Notes: a model not told the origin generated them from the sequence alone. A stretch of DNA of 64,000 nucleotides from Gammaproteobacteria bacterium (GCA_009846005.1 VXYL01000046.1:1-64000), one strand, 5' to 3'. Shown: positions 48,377 through 57,276, numbered from the stretch's first letter. Made by a program: numbers and translations.

Positions 48377-49720
48377 ATGACCGAATCCGCCTTCGAGCGC
48401 GTCGAGTATCTCGACCACATCGACGCCATCACCGCTCAATGGGAACGTGCGCTCGCTGCGGTCGACACCGACGCGGCCGTGGTGCCCGCCGGGGTCGCGC
48501 AGCTTTACTTTCAGGATGACCAGGCACCGGTATTCCATCCGAATCCCCACTTCGCGCGCTTCTATCCCGACGACAACTGCGAACGGAGCGTGTTGCTGTT
48601 GAGACCCGGCGAACGCCCGAAGCTGTACTTCCATCGCCCGGCGAGCTACTGGTACCAGCCGCCGACGCTTCCCGAATGGGCCGAGGCGGCATTCGATGTG
48701 GAAACCCACGGCGACGACGAGGAACTCATGAAGTCTCTCGTAAAGGGCGTTTCCGGGTACGGCCGGATTGTCCTTGTGGGTCCTGCCGAGTCCTGTGATC
48801 TGAACCTACCCCTTGAAGCCGTCAATCCCAAGGCGCTCGTCAACCGCCTGCAGTTCGCCCGGGGCACGAAGACGGATTTCGAAATCGCGTTGTTGCGCGA
48901 GGCCACCAAGGTGGGCGTGCGCGGGCACCTCGCCGCTCGGGACGCCTTCCGAGCCGGCGGTAGTGAGTTCGACATCCATATGGCCTACCTGGGCGCGAGC
49001 AAGCAGCAGGAAAGCAAGCTGCCGTATCCCAATATCGTCGCCCTGAACGAACACGCGGGCGTCCTGCACTACCAACACTACGACCGAGCCCGACCGAATC
49101 CGACGCGCAGTTTCCTGATCGACGCCGGTGGGCGCTCGGGCGGCTACCATTCGGACATCACCCGGACCTACAGCGCCTTTCCCGGGGACGAGTTCGACGA
49201 TCTCGTGGCGGGGCTCGATGCCAAACAGCGCGACACCGTGGCGCAGGTCGAACCAGGCCTACCGTTCGTCGACCTGCAGGTGCGCATGCATCGGGAATTG
49301 GCCGACCTCCTGGTGAGTTTCGACATTCTCCGCTGCAGCGCCGAGAGCGCCTACGAACGATCAGTCACGGACCTGTTCTTCCCGCACGGGCTCGGGCACC
49401 TGCTCGGCCTGCAGACCCACGACGTCGGCGGCCACTTTGCGACCGAGGACGGCGAACTCGCCGAACCGCCGCCGCGTTTTCCGAAACTGCGCTTCACCCG
49501 TGCGGTCGAACCCGGCTACGTGTTCACGGTGGAACCCGGCATCTACTTCATCCCAAGTCTTCTCAAGGAGCTGGCGGAGTCCGATGCCGGTCGGGATGTA
49601 AACTGGCCCAAGGTGGAGTCCCTCGTTCCCTGCGGCGGCATCCGGATCGAGGACAACGTACTCGTGACCGAGGATGGCGTCGAGAACCTCACGCGGCCGG
49701 TGTTCGACGCGTTCGACTGA
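48377..49720 (+). CDS. pepQ: Xaa-Pro dipeptidase PepQ
   Basis: At 447 residues it matches E. coli PepQ (M24B, pita-bread fold). It cleaves Xaa-Pro dipeptides. Metal ligands are visible in FLIDAGGRSGGYHSDITRTY, HGLGHLLGLQTHDVGGH, FTVEPGIYFIPSL and CGGIRIEDNVLVT. The N-terminal FHPNPHFARFYP and YFHRPASYWYQPP are PepQ features. ATG 48377 is preferred; the frame is open far upstream, but that is the antisense of the hydroxylase genes. pilZ follows after 125 bases. Confidence 0.95.
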   Translation: MTESAFERVEYLDHIDAITAQWERALAAVDTDAAVVPAGVAQLYFQDDQAPVFHPNPHFARFYPDDNCERSVLLLRPGERPKLYFHRPASYWYQPPTLPEWAEAAFDVETHGDDEELMKSLVKGVSGYGRIVLVGPAESCDLNLPLEAVNPKALVNRLQFARGTKTDFEIALLREATKVGVRGHLAARDAFRAGGSEFDIHMAYLGASKQQESKLPYPNIVALNEHAGVLHYQHYDRARPNPTRSFLIDAGGRSGGYHSDITRTYSAFPGDEFDDLVAGLDAKQRDTVAQVEPGLPFVDLQVRMHRELADLLVSFDILRCSAESAYERSVTDLFFPHGLGHLLGLQTHDVGGHFATEDGELAEPPPRFPKLRFTRAVEPGYVFTVEPGIYFIPSLLKELAESDAGRDVNWPKVESLVPCGGIRIEDNVLVTEDGVENLTRPVFDAFD

Positions 49721-49845
49721 ACCCGAGCCCATTTCCCACGCCGGGTGTCGGCCAACGCTGCCACGTCTCTGGGCGCATTTCCGTATCGCGCCGGACACCC
49801 CGCGTGATTTGCTTGCCCTTGGTCATCGAGAGACGAGAAGCATCA

Positions 49846-50193
49846 ATGGCAACCGAAAACGCGGACTCCGCCTTGCTATCGGTGGCAATCGAGGACGGTG
49901 CCGCGCTGCATGCCGCGCATATGCCGTTCGTCGTACACGGGGGATTGTTCATACCGACCCCTCGACGCTATCGGCTCGGCGAGGAGGTGTTCGTCCTGCT
50001 CCGCCTGATGCAGGATCCGCATCGGCTGCCCTTGGCGGGCCGGGTCGTCTGGATCACGCCGGCCGGCGCGTCGGGTGGCAAGCCGCCGGGCGTCGGTGTG
50101 CAATTCGGCGACCACGACGATGTGGTTCGCCGGCGCATTGCGGCCTGCCTTGCCGACTATCCTGACGTCACTGACGACACGTACACGCTCTGA
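49846..50193 (+). CDS. pilZ: PilZ-domain protein, type IV pilus assembly PilZ
   Basis: A 115-residue single PilZ domain close to Pseudomonas PilZ: LSVAIEDGAALHAAHMPFVVHGGLFIPTPRRYRLGEEVFVLL, LAGRVVWITPAGA and GVGVQFGDHD. Founding PilZ proteins of this type are needed for type IV pilus formation and lack the Arg motif for strong cyclic-di-GMP binding; that RxxxR motif is not evident here either. In Pseudomonas pilZ follows holB on the same strand; here it is on the opposite strand, converging with holB. Confidence 0.9.
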   Translation: MATENADSALLSVAIEDGAALHAAHMPFVVHGGLFIPTPRRYRLGEEVFVLLRLMQDPHRLPLAGRVVWITPAGASGGKPPGVGVQFGDHDDVVRRRIAACLADYPDVTDDTYTL

Positions 50194-50204
50194 GTGCCTG
50201 GGCC

Positions 50205-50221
50205 CGCCGCCGAAGGCGGCG
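50205..50221. terminator. Hairpin between convergent pilZ and holB
   Basis: CGCCGCC (50205-50211) and GGCGGCG (50215-50221) form a perfect 7-base stem with the triloop GAA in the 33-base convergent gap. No T-run on either side. Confidence 0.4.
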
Positions 50222-50226
50222 ACATG

Positions 50227-51120
50227 CTAAAGCCTCGCCTTCGGGATCTGCGGGATCGACGTATGTCGCCACAGCTCGGCCCACAGCAGAAACAACCGCT
50301 GTAGCTGCATGCCCCGGTTCAACCCGGTGTTCACAAGCGCCGCCCGGCGCACGTTGAGGATCTCGGTGGCGAACTCGAGAATGCCGTGTACGGAATCTGT
50401 TGCGCGTCTCGCCAGCCAGTGGGCGATGCGCAGCCAACGCTCGAGGAGATCCACGAGATCGACCTCGCGAAGACCGTCGCCGGCGGCCCGGGCGGCCGCA
50501 GGGGAGCGGGCCGCCTTCTCCAACGAATCCCACAACGGCACCTGGCCCCGTTCCGCCGCCGATGCGATGGCGAAAGGTGCGCCGCCGTATTCGACTGCCC
50601 AGTAGCCTGCCTTGTCGAGGTCAACGCCGGCTGCGCCGAGCCAGTTTCGCACTTCGTCGCCACCGCCGCGCCGGATGCGGATCTGCTGGCACCGACTGCG
50701 GACGGTCGGGAGCAGGCGTTCGGGGGCGCTGGTGGACATCGCGATGAAGCTCTCCTGGGGCGGTTCCTCCAGGGATTTCAGGAGCGCGTTGGCGGCATTG
50801 ACGTTCATTCGATCGGCGTCCTCTATGACGGCGATCTTGCGGGGCGCAGCCTGTGGCGTCTGGACGAGGAATTCCTCGATGGCGCGGATGCTGTCGACGC
50901 GGATGACGCCATCCTCCGGCTGCAGCCAACGCAGGTCGGGATGCGCGACGGCCCGGGCGTCGCGACCCGGCTCCAGTGCCATCAGATCCAAGGCCAGGGC
51001 GTTGGCGATGCGTTCCTCGCCCCATCCCCGCGGACCGTGGATGAGAAGCGCATGGGGAAGCCGGGCCCCGATTCGGCGAACCCTGGCCAGGGCATCCGAT
51101 AGCCACGGCGGCTCGTTCAT
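50227..51120 (-). CDS. holB: DNA polymerase III delta' subunit HolB
   Basis: A 297-residue clamp-loader subunit. Family stretches are LPHALLIHGPRGWGEERIANALA (degenerate P-loop), RVDSIRAIEEFL, KIAVIEDADRMNVNAANALLKSLEEPP and the SRC motif in LPTVRSRCQQIRI. The four cysteines of the zinc module found in E. coli and Pseudomonas delta' are missing: the expected region reads LALDLMALEPGRDARAVAHPDLRWL. The C-terminal domain is normal in length. It overlaps tmk by 4 bases. Confidence 0.93.
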   Translation of the reverse strand: MNEPPWLSDALARVRRIGARLPHALLIHGPRGWGEERIANALALDLMALEPGRDARAVAHPDLRWLQPEDGVIRVDSIRAIEEFLVQTPQAAPRKIAVIEDADRMNVNAANALLKSLEEPPQESFIAMSTSAPERLLPTVRSRCQQIRIRRGGGDEVRNWLGAAGVDLDKAGYWAVEYGGAPFAIASAAERGQVPLWDSLEKAARSPAAARAAGDGLREVDLVDLLERWLRIAHWLARRATDSVHGILEFATEILNVRRAALVNTGLNRGMQLQRLFLLWAELWRHTSIPQIPKARL

Positions 51121-51749
51121 GGGTCGTCGCGCGCCACCAGGAATCGTTTGACGGCACCGACGATGTCGCGTTGGACCGCCGCAAGCTCCCGGCCCGCATC
51201 GATGCGCACGATTTGCAGCTCGTCACGGGCCCGCGTCGCGTACGCTTGCCGGACTCGCTCGAAGAACGCCTGACGCTCGCGTTCAAAACGATCGAGACTG
51301 CGCTTGGCAATGCGCGGCATCGCCGCTTCCGGCGGGGCGTCGAGATACAAGGTCAGATCCGGCCATAGTCCGGGATGCGCGTACTCCGCCAGTTGGGCCA
51401 CCACCTGGGCATCCACGCCGCGCCCGCCGGCCTGGTAGGCAAAGGTGGAGTCCGTGAACCGTTCGCAGAGCACCCAGCGTCCGGCAATCAACGCCGGTTC
51501 GATCACCGTGGCGACGTGCTGGGCGCGGGCGGCAAAGACCAGCAACGTCTCGGCCATAGGATCCACGACTTCGTCCCGTGGACCTAGGAGAACCGCTCGG
51601 ATCTCCTCGGCCAGTGGCGTTCCTCCGGGTTCACGCGTAGTCAGCACGTCGCAACCATGCTCCTCGAGCACCTGCCGGACGAGGTCGACATTCGTGGTCT
51701 TGCCGACGCCCTCGCCGCCCTCGATGGTGATGAAACGTCCCCGAGTCAA
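51117..51749 (-). CDS. tmk: Thymidylate kinase
   Basis: A 210-residue dTMP kinase: P-loop IEGGEGVGKTTN, TREPGGTPLAEEIRAVLL, CERFTDSTFAYQ, and LDAPPEAAMPRIAKR plus LDRFERE in the lid. TTG 51749 gives the normal N-terminus (TRGRFITIEGG); the ATG near the mltG stop is in another frame. It lies 4 bases after mltG and overlaps holB by 4 bases. Confidence 0.94.
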   Translation of the reverse strand: MTRGRFITIEGGEGVGKTTNVDLVRQVLEEHGCDVLTTREPGGTPLAEEIRAVLLGPRDEVVDPMAETLLVFAARAQHVATVIEPALIAGRWVLCERFTDSTFAYQAGGRGVDAQVVAQLAEYAHPGLWPDLTLYLDAPPEAAMPRIAKRSLDRFERERQAFFERVRQAYATRARDELQIVRIDAGRELAAVQRDIVGAVKRFLVARDDP

Positions 51750-51753
51750 GGCG

Positions 51754-52752
51754 TCATCGCCGCTGGTAGCGGGCCACCGCCCTGTTATGTTCGTCGAGGG
51801 TCTTTGAAAACTCGCTGGTGCCGTCGCCACGCGCCACGAAGTAGAGATCATCGCCGCCGCCTGGATGCATCGCCGCCTCGATCGATGCGCGTCCCGGCAG
51901 CGCGATCGGCGACGGTGGGAGCCCGGCGCGCCGATAGGTGTTGTAGGGCCCGTCCGTCTTGAGCATCCGCCGCGTGAGGTTGCCATCGTAGGCGTCGCCC
52001 AAACCGTAGATTACGGTCGGGTCGGACTGCAGTCGCATCCCCATGGCAAGGCGCCGCACGAAGACACCGGCGATCCGGGTCCGATCCGGTGGGAACGCGG
52101 TTTCCTTTTCGATGATCGAGGCGAGGATCAGCGCATCGTAGGGGTCATCGAAAGACACCTTCGGCGAGCGTTGAGACCATGCCTCGGCAAGCACCGCGTT
52201 CATTTTGGCGTTGGCGCGTAGAAGCAGGCCGGACGCCTTGTCGTCGCGTTTGAACAAGTACGTATCAGGAAAGAACCAACCCTCCGGATTGCCGGCCGGT
52301 AGCCCCAAGCGAGCCATCAGCTCATGGGCACCGACCCCGGTGAGATCAAAGCTCAACCGGCCATCGGAACCTAAGCGCGCCAGCACCGCCTCGCAAGTGC
52401 TTCCCTCGACGATGAGGAATCGGTGCGCCACGACCACCCCCCGTGTCAGCCGGTCAAGCAGCGTATCCGGGGTGAGCGCCGATGTGATCCGGTACTCGCC
52501 GCTTTGCACGGACCCTTGCAGGCCCCGCTGGCGCGCGCGCAGCGAGAACAGCCATTCGTCGACTACCCCCGCTTCCGCCAGGCGGTCGGCGACCGAAGTG
52601 AAGGACATCGCCGGTGCGACGATGACCACGGTCTCCTCGGCCACCGGCAAGGATCGCCCGGCCCACCGATCCAGGTAGACACCCATGCCGACGAGGAACG
52701 CGACCCCCAACACGATCGCGGCTGCGGGGATGAGCAGTATTCGCTTGTTCAA
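51754..52752 (-). CDS. mltG: Endolytic murein transglycosylase MltG
   Basis: A 332-residue YceG-like protein: one N-terminal membrane helix (ILLIPAAAIVLGVAFLVGMGVYL), a LysM-like subdomain, and the catalytic domain with GNPEGWFFPDTY, LASIIEKET (catalytic Glu) and SDPTVIYGLGD...YNTYRRAGLPPSPIALPG. It cuts nascent glycan strands in the inner membrane. In many relatives pabC stands between fabF and mltG; here mltG follows fabF by 45 bases without it. Confidence 0.95.
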   Translation of the reverse strand: MNKRILLIPAAAIVLGVAFLVGMGVYLDRWAGRSLPVAEETVVIVAPAMSFTSVADRLAEAGVVDEWLFSLRARQRGLQGSVQSGEYRITSALTPDTLLDRLTRGVVVAHRFLIVEGSTCEAVLARLGSDGRLSFDLTGVGAHELMARLGLPAGNPEGWFFPDTYLFKRDDKASGLLLRANAKMNAVLAEAWSQRSPKVSFDDPYDALILASIIEKETAFPPDRTRIAGVFVRRLAMGMRLQSDPTVIYGLGDAYDGNLTRRMLKTDGPYNTYRRAGLPPSPIALPGRASIEAAMHPGGGDDLYFVARGDGTSEFSKTLDEHNRAVARYQRR

Positions 52753-52797
52753 ACAGCGACCTCTATAGGCCCGGCCAAGCGGTTTGGTCTGGCTCCG

Positions 52798-54030
52798 TCA
52801 AACCGCCTTAAACAACAGGGTTCCGTTCGTGCCACCGAATCCGAACGAGTTCGACAACGCCGTCCTGATCGGCATCGCGCGGGGGGTGTGCGGCACGTAG
52901 TCCAGATCGCACTCCGGATCGGGGCTGTCGAGGTTGATCGTCGGTGGTGCCACGTCGTTGACGATGGCGAGTACCGAGAATATGGCCTCCACCGCACCGG
53001 CCGCCCCGAGCAGATGGCCGATCATGGACTTGGTCGAACTCACCGCAACACGTGTCGAGGCGCCGAACACGGCCTTGATCGACAACGTCTCCGCGATGTC
53101 GCCCTGGGGCGTCGAGGTCCCGTGGGCATTGATGTAGTCAACGACATCCGGGCCGAGCGATGCGTCGGCCAACGCGTTGCGCATCGATGTAACGGCACCA
53201 TGGCCATCGTCCGGAGGGCTGGTGATATGGTGCGCGTCGGCACTCATGCCGAACCCGGCGAGTTCGCAGTAGATGTTGGCGCCCCTTGCCCGGGCTCGTT
53301 CGTACTCCTCGAGAACCAATACCCCGGCGCCGTCGCCGAGTACGAAACCGTCCCGGTCCCGGTCCCAGGGACGGCTGGCGGACTCCGGGTCGTCGTTGCG
53401 GGTGGACAGCGCCTTCATGGAGGCGAACCCCGCTACCGTGACGGGCGAAGTTGCCTGTTCCGCCCCGCCCACGACCATCACATCGGCGTCGCCGTATTGG
53501 ATGGCCCGCATGCCGAGGCCGATGTTGTGCGTGCCGGTCGTACAAGCGGTCACGACCGCCAGGTTGGGTCCGCGAAAGTTGTACAACATCGACAGCTTGC
53601 CGGAGATCATGTTGATGATGCTCGACGGGACAAAGAACGGCGACACGCGGCCCGGACCGCGGTTGAGGCAGGTGGAGTGGGTGTCTTCAATTGTATTGAT
53701 GCCGCCGATACCGGAGCCGATGGCGACGCCGGTTCTTTCGCCGTCGGCACCATCTTCCAGGCCAGCATCCCGCACCGCCTGGATCCCGGCAATCAGCCCG
53801 TATTGGATGAAGCGGTCGAGGCGACGTGCCTCCCGGCGATCCAGATAATCCTCGACAACGAGGTCCTTGACCGCCGCGCTGATCGTGACGCTTTGACCCG
53901 TGGTGTCGAAATCGGTGATCGGCGCTGTGCCGCTAACGCCGTCCAGAGCGTTGCGCCAGCCGTCCTGCACGGCGTTGCCGATAGGTGACAACATGCCGAG
54001 GCCTGTTACCACGACTCGCCGTTTGCTCAT
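52798..54030 (-). CDS. fabF: 3-oxoacyl-[acyl-carrier-protein] synthase II FabF
   Basis: This 410-residue condensing enzyme elongates acyl-ACP. The catalytic Cys is in VVTACTTGTHNIG, and the two His are in NAHGTSTPQGD and the SMIGHLLGAAGAVEA segment; GVAIGSGIGGINTIE and NSFGFGGTNGTLLFK are also typical. It follows acpP after 66 bases that include a strong hairpin. Confidence 0.97.
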   Translation of the reverse strand: MSKRRVVVTGLGMLSPIGNAVQDGWRNALDGVSGTAPITDFDTTGQSVTISAAVKDLVVEDYLDRREARRLDRFIQYGLIAGIQAVRDAGLEDGADGERTGVAIGSGIGGINTIEDTHSTCLNRGPGRVSPFFVPSSIINMISGKLSMLYNFRGPNLAVVTACTTGTHNIGLGMRAIQYGDADVMVVGGAEQATSPVTVAGFASMKALSTRNDDPESASRPWDRDRDGFVLGDGAGVLVLEEYERARARGANIYCELAGFGMSADAHHITSPPDDGHGAVTSMRNALADASLGPDVVDYINAHGTSTPQGDIAETLSIKAVFGASTRVAVSSTKSMIGHLLGAAGAVEAIFSVLAIVNDVAPPTINLDSPDPECDLDYVPHTPRAMPIRTALSNSFGFGGTNGTLLFKAV

Positions 54031-54063
54031 AACCGAGGGCCTTGGGTCGCTGTAGGGACCTGA

Positions 54064-54086
54064 ACGCGTCGCCCGCGGCGACGCGT
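54064..54086 (-). other. Strong hairpin between acpP and fabF
   Basis: ACGCGTCGC (54064-54072) and GCGACGCGT (54078-54086) form a perfect 9-base stem, extendable to 10, in the acpP-fabF spacer. No T-run follows on the minus strand. Position suggests a role in keeping acpP mRNA abundant relative to fabF by 3'-end protection or partial termination. Confidence 0.5.
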
Positions 54087-54096
54087 CGTACGTCGA

Positions 54097-54330
54097 CTAT
54101 TGATGGGCGAGGATGTAGTCGATCGCTTCTTTGACGGTGGTGATGTTCTCGGCCTCCTCGTCCGGAATCTCCGTCTCGAACTCCTCCTCCAACGCCATCA
54201 CCAGTTCCACTGTGTCCAACGAGTCCGCCCCCAAGTCGTCAACGAATGACGCCTCGTCCTTGACCTCCTCTTCCTTGACGCCCAACTGCTCGCAGATGAG
54301 TCGCTTGACTCGCTCGTCGACACTGCTCAT
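54097..54330 (-). CDS. acpP: Acyl carrier protein
   Basis: A 77-residue acidic four-helix protein. The 4'-phosphopantetheine attachment Ser37 is in the invariant [18 protein letters not shown]. It carries acyl chains in fatty-acid synthesis. AAGGAG lies 9-14 bases upstream of the ATG, following an A-rich/T-rich patch. It has its own predicted promoter. Confidence 0.98.
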   Translation of the reverse strand: MSSVDERVKRLICEQLGVKEEEVKDEASFVDDLGADSLDTVELVMALEEEFETEIPDEEAENITTVKEAIDYILAHQ

Positions 54331-54436
54331 TTTCGAGACTCCTTAAAAAAGTCGCTGCTTAAGGTGTGCATGCGTCGGCGGAACCGACACTCGCGCTTCG
54401 TTGACCCCAGCGAACCGCTGCCGTCAGCGGGCCGTA

Positions 54437-54463
54437 AGTTTAGCCGCTTTTCACCGCACTCAA
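54437..54463 (-). promoter_or_regulatory. Possible promoter of acpP
   Basis: In the 213-base fabG-acpP gap, TTGAGT (54463-54458) and TAAACT (54442-54437) lie on the minus strand 15 bases apart, a slightly short spacing. An internal promoter is expected because ACP is needed in large amounts. Confidence 0.4.
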
Positions 54464-54543
54464 CCACTACGCTCCACGGCCTGCGCTCGACGCACGATCC
54501 GGTCGGAACCCTTGCGTCGCCGGTCACCACACCCGAGTGTCGT

Positions 54544-55278
54544 TCATCCCGAGTAAAGGCCGCCGTTCACGTGCACGGTCTCGCCGGTGATGTACGCGGC
54601 GGCTTCGCTGACCAGAAACGCGACTACTCCCGCAACGTCCTCCACGGTACCGATCCGCCCAAGCGCGGTTCGGTCGATCATTGCCTGGCTTTGCGACTCC
54701 GTGAGTTCCCGAGTCATGTCGGTATCGATGAAGCCGGGGGCGACGGCGTTGACCGTGATGCCTCGACTTCCAATCTCGTGGGCAAGCGACCGGGTGAAAC
54801 CCTCGATGCCCGCCTTCGTTGCAGCGTAGTTCGCTTGGCCGGCGTTGCCCATTCGACCGACGACCGAACTCAAGTTCACGATCCGGCCCCACCGCGCGCG
54901 CATCATCCCGCGCAGCAGAGGTCTGGTCAGCCGGTAGATTCCGGTCAGGTTCGCGTCGAGCACGTCCGACCATTGCTGCGGCGACATGCGAAGCAGCAGG
55001 TTGTCGCGTGTCACCCCCGCGTTGTTCACAAGCACCAACGGCGCGCCGTAGCGCAATTGGATCTCCGCCACCGCCTCGGCAACGACGGATTCGTCTTCTA
55101 GGCGCAGCACCACTCCAGTCCCGCCACCACCCAACGAGTCCGCCACCGCCGCCGCCCCCTCGGGACGCGTTGCGGTGCCAACCACGAACATGCCGTCCGC
55201 GGCGAGTTTGTGCGCAACGGCCTTGCCGATTCCACGGCTTGCCCCCGTTACCAGGGCGATTGTGCGTTCGTCGCTCAC
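54544..55278 (-). CDS. fabG: 3-oxoacyl-[acyl-carrier-protein] reductase FabG
   Basis: A 244-residue short-chain dehydrogenase: cofactor site VTGASRGIGKAVA, VNNAGVTRDNLLLRM, the catalytic Ser/Tyr/Lys in VNLSSVVGRMGNAGQANYAATKAG, and ITVNAVAPGFIDTDMT. It reduces beta-ketoacyl-ACP with NADPH. GTG 55278 overlaps the fabD stop by 4 bases. Confidence 0.96.
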   Translation of the reverse strand: MSDERTIALVTGASRGIGKAVAHKLAADGMFVVGTATRPEGAAAVADSLGGGGTGVVLRLEDESVVAEAVAEIQLRYGAPLVLVNNAGVTRDNLLLRMSPQQWSDVLDANLTGIYRLTRPLLRGMMRARWGRIVNLSSVVGRMGNAGQANYAATKAGIEGFTRSLAHEIGSRGITVNAVAPGFIDTDMTRELTESQSQAMIDRTALGRIGTVEDVAGVVAFLVSEAAAYITGETVHVNGGLYSG

Positions 55279-56213
55279 GGTGACCGTGCTGCCGAGGCGT
55301 CGAGAGCCGACTCCAGACCGTCGAGGGTTCCGATACCGTGAACCGTCAACGAGCGGTCGATGCGACGAGCGAGTCCGGCGAGCACGCTGCCCGGGCCGCA
55401 TTCCACGAAACTCTCCGATCCCGAGTTGGCCATGGTGCTGACCGACGCCGACCAGCGCACCGGCGAGGTGAGCTGCCGCACCAGGTTGTCCCGGATGGTC
55501 CCGGCGTTGGTCGCGGGGGCGGCGCTGTAGTTCTGCACGACGGGTATGCGGGGATCGCGGAGATCGGCGTTGGAGAGCAGTTCAGCTAGCGGTTCGCTGG
55601 CCGGCGCCATCAGCGCGCAGTGCGACGGGACGCTGACGTCGAGGGGCACTGCCCGGCGCGCTCCCCGATCCTTGCATGCGGCAATAGCGGCAGCTACGGC
55701 GTCGGCGCTGCCGGCGATGACGACTTGGCCCGGAGCGTTGTAGTTTGCGGGCGTGACCGTGCCGTCTATGCCGTCGCAGCAAGCCTCGACCACCGCGTCG
55801 TCGAGACCCAAGATCGCGGCCATCGCCCCCTGTCCCGGCGGGACGGCGTCTTGCATGAACTTGCCACGCTCGTGCACGAGGGCGACCGCACTCGAGAAGT
55901 CGAGCGACCCGGCGGCCACCAGTGCAGAATACTCGCCAAGGCTGTGTCCGGCGACGACCTCCGGTTCCGACCCGCCGCGCCGGCGCCAGACATCGAACAG
56001 CGCGATACCCACGGTCAGCAGGGCCGGCTGCGTCACTTCCGTCTTGTTGAGCTGCTCGGCCGGGCCGTTTCTGACGACATTGCCAAGATCGAACCCCACC
56101 GCGTCCGATGCTTCCTCGAAACGTCGGGATACGACCGCTTCGACGGCCTCGATGTCGGCGGCCATGCCCACTGCTTGGGCACCTTGCCCCGGGAACAAGA
56201 ACCCCAATCCCAT
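55275..56213 (-). CDS. fabD: Malonyl-CoA:ACP transacylase FabD
   Basis: A 312-residue acyltransferase: GFLFPGQGAQAVGM at the start, the nucleophile in VAGHSLGEYSALVA, QDAVPPGQGAMAAILG, and the catalytic His in VSVPSHCALM. GAGAACGG precedes ATG 56213. plsX ends 28 bases upstream; fabG overlaps by 4 bases. Confidence 0.96.
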   Translation of the reverse strand: MGLGFLFPGQGAQAVGMAADIEAVEAVVSRRFEEASDAVGFDLGNVVRNGPAEQLNKTEVTQPALLTVGIALFDVWRRRGGSEPEVVAGHSLGEYSALVAAGSLDFSSAVALVHERGKFMQDAVPPGQGAMAAILGLDDAVVEACCDGIDGTVTPANYNAPGQVVIAGSADAVAAAIAACKDRGARRAVPLDVSVPSHCALMAPASEPLAELLSNADLRDPRIPVVQNYSAAPATNAGTIRDNLVRQLTSPVRWSASVSTMANSGSESFVECGPGSVLAGLARRIDRSLTVHGIGTLDGLESALDASAARSP

Positions 56214-56241
56214 CCGTTCTCCTCGTTGTCCGTGGCGGCGC

Positions 56242-57276
56242 CTAGATGCCCGCCGCGAGGCGTTCGACCAAACCGGTCGTGAGTGCGTCCACGGCTTGGC
56301 GTACCGCATTCTCGAAACCTTGTCGATTCGCCCCGCCGTGGCTCTTGACGACCACGCCCGCGATGCCCAAAAGGCTTGCACCGTTGTACAACTGCGGATT
56401 GTACGCGTCCCGAACCCGGCCCAAGCGACCCCGGAGCATGGCCCGGCCGAGCGCGACGGCGGGCGAGTTTCCCGAGAGTTCCCGGCCGAGTACGTAGCGT
56501 GCCATCTGCGCTGCGCCTTCCGCCGCCTTGAGCGCGATGTTCCCGGCAAACCCGTCGGCGACGACAACGTCCGTCGCGGCGTCGAATAGCCGGTGGGGTT
56601 CGACGAATCCCGCGTACCGAAGCCTGTCGTCGGACTCGAATAGCCGTGCCGCCTCGCGCACGGTCGCCGGTCCTTTGCGCACTTCCGAGCCGATGTTCAG
56701 GAGCCCGACGCAGGGTGCCGGGACATCATCCCGGTTGGCCCCGCGGCCGTGCTCGGCCGACACGCCAGTGGCTGCCGTTCCCAGCAACGCGAACTGGTGC
56801 AGTTGCTCCGGTGAGGATCCGATATTCGCACCGAGGTCGAGCATCCGGAACCGGCGGCCATCCGCGCCGCCGAGGGTCTTCATGATGGCGGGCCGGCGGA
56901 TGCCGGGCAGCGTACCGAGCAGGTGTCTCGATAGGGCGACCAGCGCACCCGTACTGCCCGCACTCACCAAGGCGTCCGCATCCCCGGCCGCCAGGGTCCG
57001 TACGGCGCTGCGCATCGACGACTCGATGTCCCCGCGCAATGAACCTCGCAGCGGGTCGTCCACAACAACACAACGCGGCGCGTCGACCACCTCGTGCGGC
57101 GTCCCGGCGAGCGACGGGGCAACGGCGGCGGCATCTCCGAAGAAGATCAGCTTTACCGCACACTTCCCCGCTGACCGTGCGCCGGGCGCGCGCGGTGTGG
57201 CAATGGCATCCAAGGCTCCGCGCACAAGAGTCGACGGCGCGGCATCGCCCCCCAGGATGTCGATGGCCAGGCGGAT
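56242..57276 (-). CDS. plsX: Phosphate acyltransferase PlsX (start codon non-standard)
   Basis: PlsX makes acyl-phosphate from acyl-ACP for phospholipid synthesis. Family motifs are DALVSAGSTGALVALS, RPAIMKTLGG, LDLGANIGSSPEQLHQFA, GLLNIGSEVRKGP and DVVVADGFAGNIALKAAEG. The conserved N-terminal strand (normally IALDAMGGD) is present as LAIDILGGD at 57270-57244, but the first ATG/GTG/TTG in frame is GTG 57225, which would delete it. In-frame TAA is at 57315-57313, and only ATC 57276 or CTG 57270/57312 lies between. GGGAG (57291-57287), 10 bases before ATC 57276, makes that codon the best guess (344 residues). Confidence 0.85.
   Translation of the reverse strand: MRLAIDILGGDAAPSTLVRGALDAIATPRAPGARSAGKCAVKLIFFGDAAAVAPSLAGTPHEVVDAPRCVVVDDPLRGSLRGDIESSMRSAVRTLAAGDADALVSAGSTGALVALSRHLLGTLPGIRRPAIMKTLGGADGRRFRMLDLGANIGSSPEQLHQFALLGTAATGVSAEHGRGANRDDVPAPCVGLLNIGSEVRKGPATVREAARLFESDDRLRYAGFVEPHRLFDAATDVVVADGFAGNIALKAAEGAAQMARYVLGRELSGNSPAVALGRAMLRGRLGRVRDAYNPQLYNGASLLGIAGVVVKSHGGANRQGFENAVRQAVDALTTGLVERLAAGI

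Noticed and set aside
52423-53988. 521-codon open frame on the plus strand
   Set aside because: Antisense of mltG and fabF, whose full family motifs lie on the minus strand.
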